Shown here: positions 16,593 through 24,087 of the stretch, in pieces
Position numbering within the stretch: position 1 is the first letter of the stretch
Layout: every line of letters begins with the position of its first letter
NCBI GenBank assembly: GCA_002491195.1
Contig: DKVL01000063.1
Location: 1 to 64,000, forward strand
DNA from: Lachnospiraceae bacterium UBA7179
GTDB lineage: Bacteria; Bacillota; Clostridia; Lachnospirales; Lachnospiraceae
Direction of reading: 5' to 3'
Length of the DNA stretch: 64,000 nucleotides
The notes under the pieces: generated by a model
Database searches by the model: none
Seen by the model: only the letters and a program-made list of their open reading frames with translations
What the model was told of the DNA's origin: nothing
Made by a program: the position numbers and the translations under genes

Positions 16593-17615
16593 ATGAAACA
16601 TTTAACGATCACTGTACCTTGTTTTAATTCCGAGCAGTATCTCGAACGCTGCGTTGACTCGCTGGTCATCGGCGGGGAGAATGTGGAGATTATCATCGTC
16701 AATGACGGCTCCACTGACCGGACGGGGGAGATTGCAGAGCGCTATGCCAGGCAGTTCCCGGATATTGTGACTGTGGTGCACAAGGAGAATGGAGGGCATG
16801 GTTCCGGCGTCAACACAGGGCTTGCGCTTGCGTCGGGAATGTATTTTAAGGTTGTGGACTCCGATGACTGGCTGGAGGAAGATGCGTATTTAGAGCTCTT
16901 AAAGAAAATAGAAGGGTGGTGTGCGGCGGGATCTGGCCCCGATCTGCTGATCTGTAATTATACATACAATCATTTGGATCAGGGAACAGAAAAGACAATT
17001 CATTACAAAAATGTCTTTCCGGTTAATAAAGTCTGCACATGGGATCAGATTGGTGTATTCCATCCGTCACAGTACTTAGTCATGCATGCGCTTGTTTATC
17101 GAACGGATATCTTAAGAAAATCGAAGATCGTCCTGCCAGAGCACACATTTTATGTGGACAATCTGTTTGCATACTGTCCGCTGCCTTATGTGGAGACTCT
17201 GTACTATATGGATACAAACCTATATCAGTATTATTTGGGTCGGGAAGACCAGTCTGTGAATGAAAAGGTGCTGATTGCACGGATCGAACAGCAGATCAAG
17301 GTGACAAAGATGGTGGCGGAGAGCGTGGATCTGAATCTGGTAAAAAGGAAATATCCAAAGCTTGCAAATTACATGTGCCGGAACATTTCGATCATGATGG
17401 CAATTTCTTCAATTCATCTGCTGCTGAAAGGTGATGAGGCGGCGAGAACCAGACATTTTGAGCTCTGGTCAGATATCAAAAAGAGTAATCCTGGATTGTA
17501 CTACCGACTGCGCTATACGAAACTCAGCGGTTTTACCAATCTTCCGGGAAAGCTGGGGAAGCTTGCGACAGTGGGCGGCTATCGTCTGGCGAGGAAGATT
17601 TATCAGTTCCAATAG
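16593..17615 (+). CDS. Family 2 glycosyltransferase
   Basis: A 340-residue GT-A fold transferase. The N-terminal nucleotide-sugar region begins TITVPCFNSEQYLERC, with VNDGSTDRTGE and the metal-binding acidic motif VDSDDW near residue 90. The C-terminal third is basic, and no clear membrane anchor is visible. The acceptor is probably a cell-envelope polymer or lipid, an inference from the neighbouring envelope genes. ATG 16593 has GGAAGGGG upstream. It leads an operon with the YiiX-like gene (30 bases on) and the MprF-like gene, under the promoter with the direct repeat. Confidence 0.9.
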   Translation: MKHLTITVPCFNSEQYLERCVDSLVIGGENVEIIIVNDGSTDRTGEIAERYARQFPDIVTVVHKENGGHGSGVNTGLALASGMYFKVVDSDDWLEEDAYLELLKKIEGWCAAGSGPDLLICNYTYNHLDQGTEKTIHYKNVFPVNKVCTWDQIGVFHPSQYLVMHALVYRTDILRKSKIVLPEHTFYVDNLFAYCPLPYVETLYYMDTNLYQYYLGREDQSVNEKVLIARIEQQIKVTKMVAESVDLNLVKRKYPKLANYMCRNISIMMAISSIHLLLKGDEAARTRHFELWSDIKKSNPGLYYRLRYTKLSGFTNLPGKLGKLATVGGYRLARKIYQFQ

Positions 17616-17644
17616 TGTGGAAATGTTTGGGAGGAGCGCTTTGT

Positions 17645-18238
17645 ATGGCACAGATCTATATTGCCCTTGTGGACACGCCGGGATTTTTTGCGGCGCTGAT
17701 ACGGGGATTTTTGAAGCAGAGATATATTCATGTTGCAATTGCGTCGGACGCGGAATTGAAAGAGACATACAGTGTTGGGAGACGCAATCCGGCAATTCCG
17801 ATTTTGGCAGGATTTGAGAGGGAGGATAAGGCGAGCATTTTACATACATTTCCGACAGCGTTTTACCGCATCTGTGAACTGGAATGCACAGAGGAACAGA
17901 AACAGGGGATTATGAGACGGCTGCAGGCGGATTATCAGAGACGGTTTCATATACACTATGCGGTGTTGGGACTTCCGTTTATTTTGGCGCAGGCTCCCTT
18001 TTATATCAGGGATCAGTATACCTGTTCTTCCTATATTGCAAGGGTTTTGCAGGAAAATGGAATCCGGATTTCAGAGAAACATTTTTCTCTTGTGACGCCA
18101 AAAGATTTTTATGAATATGACAGGATGCGCGTGGTATTTGAAGGGAGATTATCTGAAATTACAGCCGGGAATCCAAGCCGTCTTGTGAACAATAAGATCA
18201 CAGGCTGTAATGTAAGGGGAGCGGTCGCTTATGAATAA
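17645..18238 (+). CDS. YiiX-like permuted NlpC/P60 peptidase-fold protein
   Basis: A 197-residue protein with the circularly permuted papain-like order: His first (QRYIHVAIASD, about residue 29) and Cys later (YTCSSYIARVL, about residue 126). This is typical of YiiX/DUF830 proteins, which cleave or bind amide or ester bonds in peptidoglycan or lipids. There is no signal peptide, although LGLPFILAQAPFYI is hydrophobic. ATG 17645 follows GGGAGG. Its end overlaps the next start by 8 bases, so the two are translationally coupled. Substrate unknown. Confidence 0.75.
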   Translation: MAQIYIALVDTPGFFAALIRGFLKQRYIHVAIASDAELKETYSVGRRNPAIPILAGFEREDKASILHTFPTAFYRICELECTEEQKQGIMRRLQADYQRRFHIHYAVLGLPFILAQAPFYIRDQYTCSSYIARVLQENGIRISEKHFSLVTPKDFYEYDRMRVVFEGRLSEITAGNPSRLVNNKITGCNVRGAVAYE

Positions 18239-19250
18239 GAAAAAGGTTCGTGAGCTGACTGTGAATGTAGGCATTTTTGCCGCCGTTATGGCATTGACCT
18301 TCTGGAGTGTTTTTCGAAATCAGAATGTTGCGGAGATTGTGGATGCAGTCAGGCAGATGTCGCGGGAGTATCTGGCGGCGTCTGTTTTTCTTGCAGTTTT
18401 TTTCGTGGCCGGGGAGGGGTGCATGATCTGGTATCTGTTAAAGGGAATCGGGGAGCGCACTACTTTGCCACGCTGTATCTCGTACTCGTTTATCGGATTT
18501 TTCTTTTCGGGAATCACGCCCTCTGCGACTGGCGGACAGCCGATGCAGCTCTATTATATGAAGCGTGACGGAAATTCCCTGTCGGCAGCTTCCGTTGTTT
18601 TGATGACGGTGGCGGTCATTTATAAACTGGTACTTGTACTGATAGGGATTGGGATACTGCTATTTTGGCGTGCGCCGCTCAAAAAGTATCTGCAGGCGTA
18701 TTATGGATTGTATTTTCTGGGATTGTTTTTGAATGTGGTACTGGTGGTTATATTGCTCATGGTGATGTTCTCGCAGAGGACAATTCGAAAATGTTTTTAT
18801 CATATTGAGAAAATCATGGTTCGCGTTCGCCTGTGGAGGATCACGGAAGCAAGAAGGGAAAAAGTGGAGCAGTTTTTGGCCGATTATCAGGAGACAGTTG
18901 CGTTTCTGCGGAGTCACAAACAGATGATCGGAATAACGATCGCGGGTACGTTTCTGCAGCGGTTCAGTGTGTTTGTGCTGACGTATGCGGTGTACCGCGG
19001 TCTGGGGCTCTCCGGCGTGGCGATGTTGGATGTTGTGCTGGTGCAGGCGGCGGTCTACATTGCGGTGGACATGCTGCCGATTCCTGGCGCACAGGGGATT
19101 ACGGAGGCGATGTACCGATGTGTCTTTCAGAAGATCTTTGTCGGGAACTATCTCGTCGTGTCGGTGTGCATTACGCGGGGAGTCAGTTTTTATCTGATGC
19201 TGCTGGTCGGGCTGGCGGTGTTCTGTATGGTGAGGCAACGTTTGTACTGA
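18231..19250 (+). CDS. MprF-like integral membrane protein (LPG synthase TM family)
   Basis: A 339-residue polytopic membrane protein of the UPF0104 / lysylphosphatidylglycerol synthase transmembrane family. It has about eight hydrophobic helices and the family signatures GITPSATGGQPMQ and DMLPIPGAQGITE. This family corresponds to the flippase half of MprF or to AglD-like proteins; the aminoacyltransferase half is absent. It overlaps the previous gene by 8 bases. With the glycosyltransferase it may make or move a modified membrane lipid, which fits control alongside a peptide-resistance ABC transporter. Confidence 0.9.
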   Translation: MNKKKVRELTVNVGIFAAVMALTFWSVFRNQNVAEIVDAVRQMSREYLAASVFLAVFFVAGEGCMIWYLLKGIGERTTLPRCISYSFIGFFFSGITPSATGGQPMQLYYMKRDGNSLSAASVVLMTVAVIYKLVLVLIGIGILLFWRAPLKKYLQAYYGLYFLGLFLNVVLVVILLMVMFSQRTIRKCFYHIEKIMVRVRLWRITEARREKVEQFLADYQETVAFLRSHKQMIGITIAGTFLQRFSVFVLTYAVYRGLGLSGVAMLDVVLVQAAVYIAVDMLPIPGAQGITEAMYRCVFQKIFVGNYLVVSVCITRGVSFYLMLLVGLAVFCMVRQRLY

Positions 19251-19340
19251 TGTACGGTTCTATGGTAATACGGGAGAGGACTGGGAATGCATGGGGAAAT
19301 ATATTCCTATTTTTTGTCGTTTGAAATGCGTTATAGTGAT

Positions 19341-19383
19341 TTAGGGAACTTTTTGACAACATATTGTTAGAAAAGTTCCCTAA
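19341..19383. promoter_or_regulatory. Large inverted repeat, upstream operator of fic
   Basis: TTAGGGAACTTTT (19341-19353) and AAAAGTTCCCTAA (19371-19383) are exact 13-base inverted arms. It is a second copy of the repeat at 19398-19440, 57 bases apart. Candidate operator; it could also fold as RNA from an upstream transcript. Confidence 0.7.
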
Positions 19384-19390
19384 TTTTATG

Positions 19391-19440
19391 TTGATACTTA
19401 GGGAACTTTTGACTATAATATTAGATAAAAAGTTCCCTAA
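19391..19440 (+). promoter_or_regulatory. fic promoter overlapped by inverted repeat
   Basis: TTGATA (19391-19396) and TATAAT (19414-19419) are 17 bases apart. The inverted repeat TTAGGGAACTTTT (19398-19410) / AAAAGTTCCCTAA (19428-19440) sits so that the left arm fills the spacer, the -10 is between the arms, and the right arm covers the start of the transcript. This geometry strongly suggests repression. Confidence 0.8.
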
Positions 19441-19459
19441 AAATAAAAAGGAGATTAAA

Positions 19460-20398
19460 ATGAGCGCAGATTTTTCGAAAATTCAAGAACTGTTACAGCA
19501 GCGGGCGGATTGTCAGGCAAGGTTGAATCTTATGCCCTATGATGGAAATCCAGAGGTAAAAGAGGTGAATGGCTCGAAATACTTATATGTTAGAAAGAGA
19601 GTGGCAGGCAAATTGACATCTACCTATGTCGATGTGTATTCTGATGAATTATACCAGTTACTTCTTCGCAATGCCAGAGAGACAAGAGAACTGAATAAAT
19701 CGATTCGGAAAATTGATAAGGAATTAGCGGCGTTGGGATATGAGGACAAAGAGCTTTCGGCGAGGGTAATGCAAAATCTTGATTTTGCCGGGGCGAATAT
19801 GAAGGCAAATATTTATGACCAGGCGGTTTTGGAGGGCGTAGCGACTTCGTTCCCACAGACGGAGGACATTATCGAAAATGGGAGAGTGAATGGTGTTTCG
19901 ACAACGGATGTCCAGAAAATTCTGAATCTAAAGCACGCATGGGAGTTTATCCTAGATCAGGATGTGATTCAGAGCGAGACGAATTATTATATGCTATGTC
20001 ACATTGCCAGGCTTGTGAATGAGGGATTTTTTTATGATGGAGGGCGTATCAGGGGAATTCCGGTCACGATTGGTGGGAGTACCTATGTGCCCCCTATTCC
20101 GATCGAATCCGTCGTGATGGAGAGAATTGATGAGATCTGTTCGCAGGGTAAGGATGCGGTGGATACAGCGATCGATTTATGTCTTTACTGCATGAAGACG
20201 CAGGTTTTTACGGATGGAAATAAACGGGCATCCGTCATTTTTGCCAATCATTATCTGATTGCTCATGGAATGGGTTTTATCGTGATTCCTGAAAAAGAGG
20301 TTCCGCAGTTTAAAAAGCTTCTGGTGGCTTTTTACGAGGGGGAGTCGATCGAGGTGATTCATAGATTCATGAGAGAGCGGTGCTGGAAAAATTTTTAG
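19460..20398 (+). CDS. Fic family protein with Gln in place of motif His
   Basis: A 312-residue protein with an N-terminal coiled-coil-like region (about 1-110) and a Fic domain (about 150-290). Active Fic enzymes carry HxFx(D/E)GN(G/K)R and transfer AMP or other groups to target hydroxyls. Here the motif reads QVFTDGNKR, with Gln at about residue 248, so the catalytic His is missing while the anion-binding GNKR remains. The DNA-side sequence TFPQTEDIIENG resembles the inhibitory-helix or target-loop region. AAGGAG precedes ATG 19460, inside the transcript from 19426. It may act as a regulator or binding protein rather than an AMPylator. It is monocistronic. Confidence 0.88.
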   Translation: MSADFSKIQELLQQRADCQARLNLMPYDGNPEVKEVNGSKYLYVRKRVAGKLTSTYVDVYSDELYQLLLRNARETRELNKSIRKIDKELAALGYEDKELSARVMQNLDFAGANMKANIYDQAVLEGVATSFPQTEDIIENGRVNGVSTTDVQKILNLKHAWEFILDQDVIQSETNYYMLCHIARLVNEGFFYDGGRIRGIPVTIGGSTYVPPIPIESVVMERIDEICSQGKDAVDTAIDLCLYCMKTQVFTDGNKRASVIFANHYLIAHGMGFIVIPEKEVPQFKKLLVAFYEGESIEVIHRFMRERCWKNF

Positions 20399-20451
20399 AA
20401 AGAAATTCGTAAGAATTGCGCAATAGTTTTGAAAAAGCGCACTGCTATAAT
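20399..20451 (+). promoter_or_regulatory. ABC-transporter promoter with 11-bp direct repeat
   Basis: AAAGAAATTCG (20399-20409) is followed by TAAGAATTGCG (20410-20420), then GTTTTGAAA and an extended -10 TGCTATAAT (20443-20451). Spacing and sequence parallel the GT2 promoter at 16506. The repeats begin right after the fic stop codon. Confidence 0.68.
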
Positions 20452-20476
20452 GGTTTTCAGAAAGGAGGCAGGGAAG

Positions 20477-21412
20477 ATGCCAATGAAAAATGTGAAATCA
20501 GAAAATATTGTACAGACAAATCAATTGACGAAGATCATTGATGGCAGGGAGCTTGTGAAGGAAGTTGATCTGCATGTGAAAAAGGGTGAGATCTACGGGT
20601 TTCTTGGTCCGAACGGCGCGGGGAAGACGACGGTGATGAAGATGTTTACGAATCTCTGGAAACCGACTTCCGGGACGGTGGAGCTGTTCGGGGAAACGTT
20701 GACGCCGACGTCCTATGAGGTGTTGAAGCGAATGGGGAGTATGATAGAGTTTCCATGTTTTTATGAGCACATGAGCGGGAGGGAAAATCTGCAGCTGCAC
20801 TGTGAATATATGGGATATTATGTGCCGGGCAGTGTGGACAATGCTCTGGAAATGCTTGGGCTGCAGGAGGCTGGCAGCCAGCTTGTGAAGCGGTACTCGC
20901 TGGGAATGAAACAGCGTCTGGGAATCGCCCGCGCGATCCTGTGCAGGCCGGAGCTTCTGGTGCTTGATGAGCCGACAAACGGGCTGGACCCTGCAGGAAT
21001 GAAACAGCTTCGCGATCTGTTCAGCACGCTGTGCACGGAATATGGGATCACGATCATCATATCCAGCCACATTCTATCGGAGGTGGAGAGCATTGCGGAT
21101 ACCATCGGCGTCATTGACCACGGAATGATGAGGAAGGAGATTTCCATGCAGGAAATTTCCGAGAGGAATACGGCGTACATTGAACTTGCGGTGGAGGACA
21201 CGAAGAGGGCGGCGTATGTCCTGGCTGACAAGCTGGAATTAAAGAATTTTCGGGTGGTTGACGGGCATACGATCCGCATTTATGACAGTGAGGCTGACAC
21301 GGGCGTGCTGTCAAAAGCGCTTGCGCTGAATGATGTTGCGATTCAATTGATCGGGAGAAAATCGGAGAGTCTGGAGGATTATTTCCTGAAAGTGACAGGG
21401 GAGGGAAACTGA
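20477..21412 (+). CDS. ABC transporter ATPase, BcrA/LanF type
   Basis: A 311-residue ATP-binding subunit with Walker A GPNGAGKTT, Q-loop, signature LGMKQRLGIA, Walker B LLVLDEPTNGLDP and H-loop ISSHI. The domain order and C-terminal extension match ATPases of bacitracin or lantibiotic resistance transporters, which pump the antibiotic or protect the target. ATG 20477 follows AAAGGAGG at 8 bases. It pairs with the permease starting 2 bases after its stop. The two-component system 1 kb downstream is the likely regulator. Confidence 0.92.
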   Translation: MPMKNVKSENIVQTNQLTKIIDGRELVKEVDLHVKKGEIYGFLGPNGAGKTTVMKMFTNLWKPTSGTVELFGETLTPTSYEVLKRMGSMIEFPCFYEHMSGRENLQLHCEYMGYYVPGSVDNALEMLGLQEAGSQLVKRYSLGMKQRLGIARAILCRPELLVLDEPTNGLDPAGMKQLRDLFSTLCTEYGITIIISSHILSEVESIADTIGVIDHGMMRKEISMQEISERNTAYIELAVEDTKRAAYVLADKLELKNFRVVDGHTIRIYDSEADTGVLSKALALNDVAIQLIGRKSESLEDYFLKVTGEGN

Positions 21413-21414
21413 TT

Positions 21415-22104
21415 ATGATGAAACTGATCAGGTTAGAATGGAAGAAAAATAATGTTTTGAAATATATTCGAAACGCTGTAATCACGACAGTTGTTCTTGC
21501 GATTCTGATTGTGCCGATGGCAGGGGAATTAGAGGCGTCCGGAACAGTGCAGCTCTATGGAAATAGTATGTTATGTACCACGACGGAGCTTTTTGTCCAC
21601 ATGGCATATATTATTTTTACAGGTGTCATGCTTGCTGCTTTTCTTGTGGGAGCTTATGAAAAGAAGACAATGAATCTAATGTTTTCGTATCCGATCAAAC
21701 GCAAGAAGATCTTGTTGTCAAAAATGGCTGCGGTGTGGATTTTTAACTTGATAGCGATGATTGTCAGCAAAGTGTTGATTTATCTTGCTCTTATATGGAC
21801 AAGATCATTCACGGGGATCTCTGCGTCGGAAATTCAGTTTGGACGGCTGTCATTCTGGCTGGAAATTCTGCTTGGTTCGGCGGCGATGGTGAGCATCAGC
21901 TATATATCTTTGCTGATCGGATTGAAGATGAGATCTTCAAAAGCGACGATTGTGTCATCGGTCGTTATCGTCTGCCTGACACAGGGAAACATCGGATCAG
22001 CGACGCTGGCGAATAATATCCCTTTTTTCGTGATATTGTTTGCGGCTTCGATTGTGTCAGTCTATTTATCCATCTATAATGTGGAGACGAAGGATTTGCT
22101 ATAG
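21415..22104 (+). CDS. ABC transporter permease, bacitracin-resistance type
   Basis: A 229-residue membrane protein with about six hydrophobic helices; the first begins after KYIRNAVITT and the fourth and fifth hold the loop GLKMRSSKAT. This matches ABC-2 permeases that pair with BcrA-like ATPases. GGGAGGG lies 10 bases before ATG 21415, inside the end of the ATPase gene. A terminator follows at 22113. The exported or sensed compound is not deducible; an antimicrobial peptide is likely from family knowledge. Confidence 0.88.
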   Translation: MMKLIRLEWKKNNVLKYIRNAVITTVVLAILIVPMAGELEASGTVQLYGNSMLCTTTELFVHMAYIIFTGVMLAAFLVGAYEKKTMNLMFSYPIKRKKILLSKMAAVWIFNLIAMIVSKVLIYLALIWTRSFTGISASEIQFGRLSFWLEILLGSAAMVSISYISLLIGLKMRSSKATIVSSVVIVCLTQGNIGSATLANNIPFFVILFAASIVSVYLSIYNVETKDLL

Positions 22105-22112
22105 AGTTGTAC

Positions 22113-22200
22113 AGTGAATGTGAAAGTGTGTTTTTGCATTCACTTTTTTATGCACAACCCGATGCAATGTGAAATTCTTTCACATAGGAAATATGCTGCT
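22113..22200 (+). repeat. Terminator plus conserved TGCACA element
   Basis: AGTGAATG (22113-22120) pairs with CATTCACT (22137-22144) and is followed by TTTTTT, ending the ABC operon. Then come ATGCACAACCCGATGCA, a short insertion containing TGTGAAATTCTTTCACA (a small palindrome), and AGGAAATATGCTGCTGAG. The order equals that at 13101-13175. Confidence 0.7.
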
Positions 22201-22233
22201 GAGGTGTCGCATTGTGCGCGGTGTGCAAGATCT

Positions 22234-22296
22234 GTTATAATTCACACCACAATAGCTTATATGCCGATAAAAACTGGCGTAGGTGTGAATTGTAAT
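22234..22296 (-). repeat. 63-base palindromic element, copy 1
   Basis: The ends ATTACAATTCACACC (minus strand) and GGTGTGAATTATAAC are inverted repeats around a 33-base centre. Its reverse complement aligns without gaps to 34210-34272, which is also 63 bases. It has no coding capacity. It is a MITE- or REP-like dispersed element. Confidence 0.72.
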
Positions 22297-22480
22297 CGCG
22301 CGGCGAGCAGGGGAAGAGGAGGACAGGCGATTCAATCTGGTGAGAGTATAGAATCTATGGTAGAATAGTGAAAGAACTGCGAATGGCAACCTGCAATGAC
22401 AGATATCGCAAAAGAATCATAATGAACAACCTGTAACGATGGATAAATGAAACAGCGCAATCAGAAAGGAAAAATGCACA

Positions 22481-23173
22481 ATGAAAATACTTTTAATTGA
22501 AGACGACACAGAGATCAGCGAAATGCTGAAAAACTTTCTCATAACGGAAAATTTTGAGGTAGTTACTGCCTATGACGGGGAGAGCGCCTGCGAAAAGTTC
22601 TTTGCGGACGAGTACAGCATCGTACTGCTGGATCTGATGATTCCCAAGATCAGCGGAATGGATGTCATGAAAACGATCAGGGCATCCAGTACAGTGCCGA
22701 TCATGATCATCTCTGCGAAGGACACGGATTCGGACAAGACACTGGGGCTTGGCCTTGGGGCGGACGATTATGTCACCAAACCGTTTTCGGTCACGGAGGT
22801 GCTCGCCAGGATCAAGGCGAATATCCGAAGGAGTACACAGTATGCAGCAAGCACAGCCGTGGAGGAGGATATTATCACGAAAGGAGAACTTGTGCTCAAC
22901 ACATGCGATTATTCTGTGCTGAAAAACGGAGAGAAGATTGAGTTGACTGCAAAGGAGTTTGAGATCTTAAAGCTGCTGATGAAAAATCCGAAAAAGGTCT
23001 ACACAAAAGAACAGATGTACTCACTGGTATGGAATGATGCCTATATGGGAGATGAGAACGCAGTCAATGTCCATATCAGCAGACTGCGCAACAAGATTGA
23101 GGACAATCCACGCGAGCCAAAGTATGTCGTCACGGTGTGGGGAATCGGGTACAGGCTGGGGGACGTGAAATGA
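22481..23173 (+). CDS. OmpR/PhoB-family response regulator
   Basis: A 230-residue regulator. The receiver domain (1-120) has the acidic pair EDD, the phospho-acceptor Asp at about 51 in LLDLMIP, Thr/Ser in ISAKD and Lys in YVTKPF. The winged-helix DNA-binding domain follows (from about 135), ending VVTVWGIGYRLG. GAAAGGA precedes ATG 22481. It overlaps the kinase by 4 bases (ATGA). Regulators of this family bind direct repeats with 10-11 base spacing, as found at 16506 and 20399, so it is the best candidate to control the GT2 operon and the ABC transporter. Confidence 0.94.
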   Translation: MKILLIEDDTEISEMLKNFLITENFEVVTAYDGESACEKFFADEYSIVLLDLMIPKISGMDVMKTIRASSTVPIMIISAKDTDSDKTLGLGLGADDYVTKPFSVTEVLARIKANIRRSTQYAASTAVEEDIITKGELVLNTCDYSVLKNGEKIELTAKEFEILKLLMKNPKKVYTKEQMYSLVWNDAYMGDENAVNVHISRLRNKIEDNPREPKYVVTVWGIGYRLGDVK

Positions 23174-24087
23174 ACAGAGAAACACGGGCACGTTTGAAAG
23201 AAATCAGCGATAAGCTGTCAGATATTCTAAAAAATGACAGTGAGGAACAGGTTATGGTCTTCACGGACGACAAGATCCTGATGGAGTTGTGTGGACAGAT
23301 CAACCTGCTGCTGTTAGACCGCCAGAAAATGAAAGCGGATTTCAGAAAACAGGAGATTGCATCCAAGAAAATGCTTGCAAATATTTCGCATGATATCAAG
23401 ACACCGTTGACCGTTATTTTGGGATATCTGGAGATTATGCGCTTAAGAAATTCTCGGAATACGAATTTTGCACTATCTGACGCCAAAAGTAATCCTGGGT
23501 TTCAGGATAATTATGAGGACGAGACTTTGCAGAAAGTGGAGGCGAAGGCAAAACAGGTGATGGAACTGATCGATCAGTTTTTTACACTGGCAAAGCTGGA
23601 GTCCGGGGATAAAAAGATAGAGAATACAAAAATTAATATCAATGAATTGTGCCGGGAGAATGTGCTTGGATTTTACGAGCTCCTGATTCAGAAAGATTTC
23701 GAGGTGGAGATATCGATTCCGGAGCAGACTGTTTTTGTGCAGGGAGACAGAGAAGCGATTGGCAGAATCTTATGCAATCTTCTGTCCAATGCCATACGTT
23801 ATGGCAGCGACGGGAAGTATATGGGATTCTTTTTGCGGGAGGAGAGCGATTGTGTCTGTATCGATGTGGTGGATCGAGGAAAGGGCATCGAAAAACAGTT
23901 CGCCGCCAGTGTGTTTGAGAGACTTTACACAATGGAGGATTCCCGCAACCGCAGCATACAGGGAAACGGTCTGGGACTCACCATTGCGAAAAATCTTGCA
24001 AACCAGATGGGCGGCGATATCCTGTTAGAGAGCGAACCCGGGGTGCAAACCGTGTTCACTGTGAGATTGAAGAGATATCTATTGTAG
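23170..24087 (+). CDS. Histidine kinase without membrane segments
   Basis: A 305-residue kinase with phospho-acceptor motif ISHDIKTPLT (His about 74), N box LLSNAIRYGSDG, G1 DVVDRGKGIE and G2 GNGLGLTIAKNLA. The first 65 residues are hydrophilic and coiled-coil-like, with no transmembrane helix, so it must sense through a cytosolic signal or a membrane partner such as the ABC permease. It shares the ATGA overlap with the response regulator. Its 3' end overlaps the convergent hydrolase gene by 9 bases, and no terminator separates them. Confidence 0.93.
   Translation: MNRETRARLKEISDKLSDILKNDSEEQVMVFTDDKILMELCGQINLLLLDRQKMKADFRKQEIASKKMLANISHDIKTPLTVILGYLEIMRLRNSRNTNFALSDAKSNPGFQDNYEDETLQKVEAKAKQVMELIDQFFTLAKLESGDKKIENTKININELCRENVLGFYELLIQKDFEVEISIPEQTVFVQGDREAIGRILCNLLSNAIRYGSDGKYMGFFLREESDCVCIDVVDRGKGIEKQFAASVFERLYTMEDSRNRSIQGNGLGLTIAKNLANQMGGDILLESEPGVQTVFTVRLKRYLL

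Noticed and set aside
24079..24087. The 9-base convergent overlap of kinase and hydrolase genes as regulatory
   Set aside because: Such short tail overlaps are common, and no shared terminator or motif supports more.
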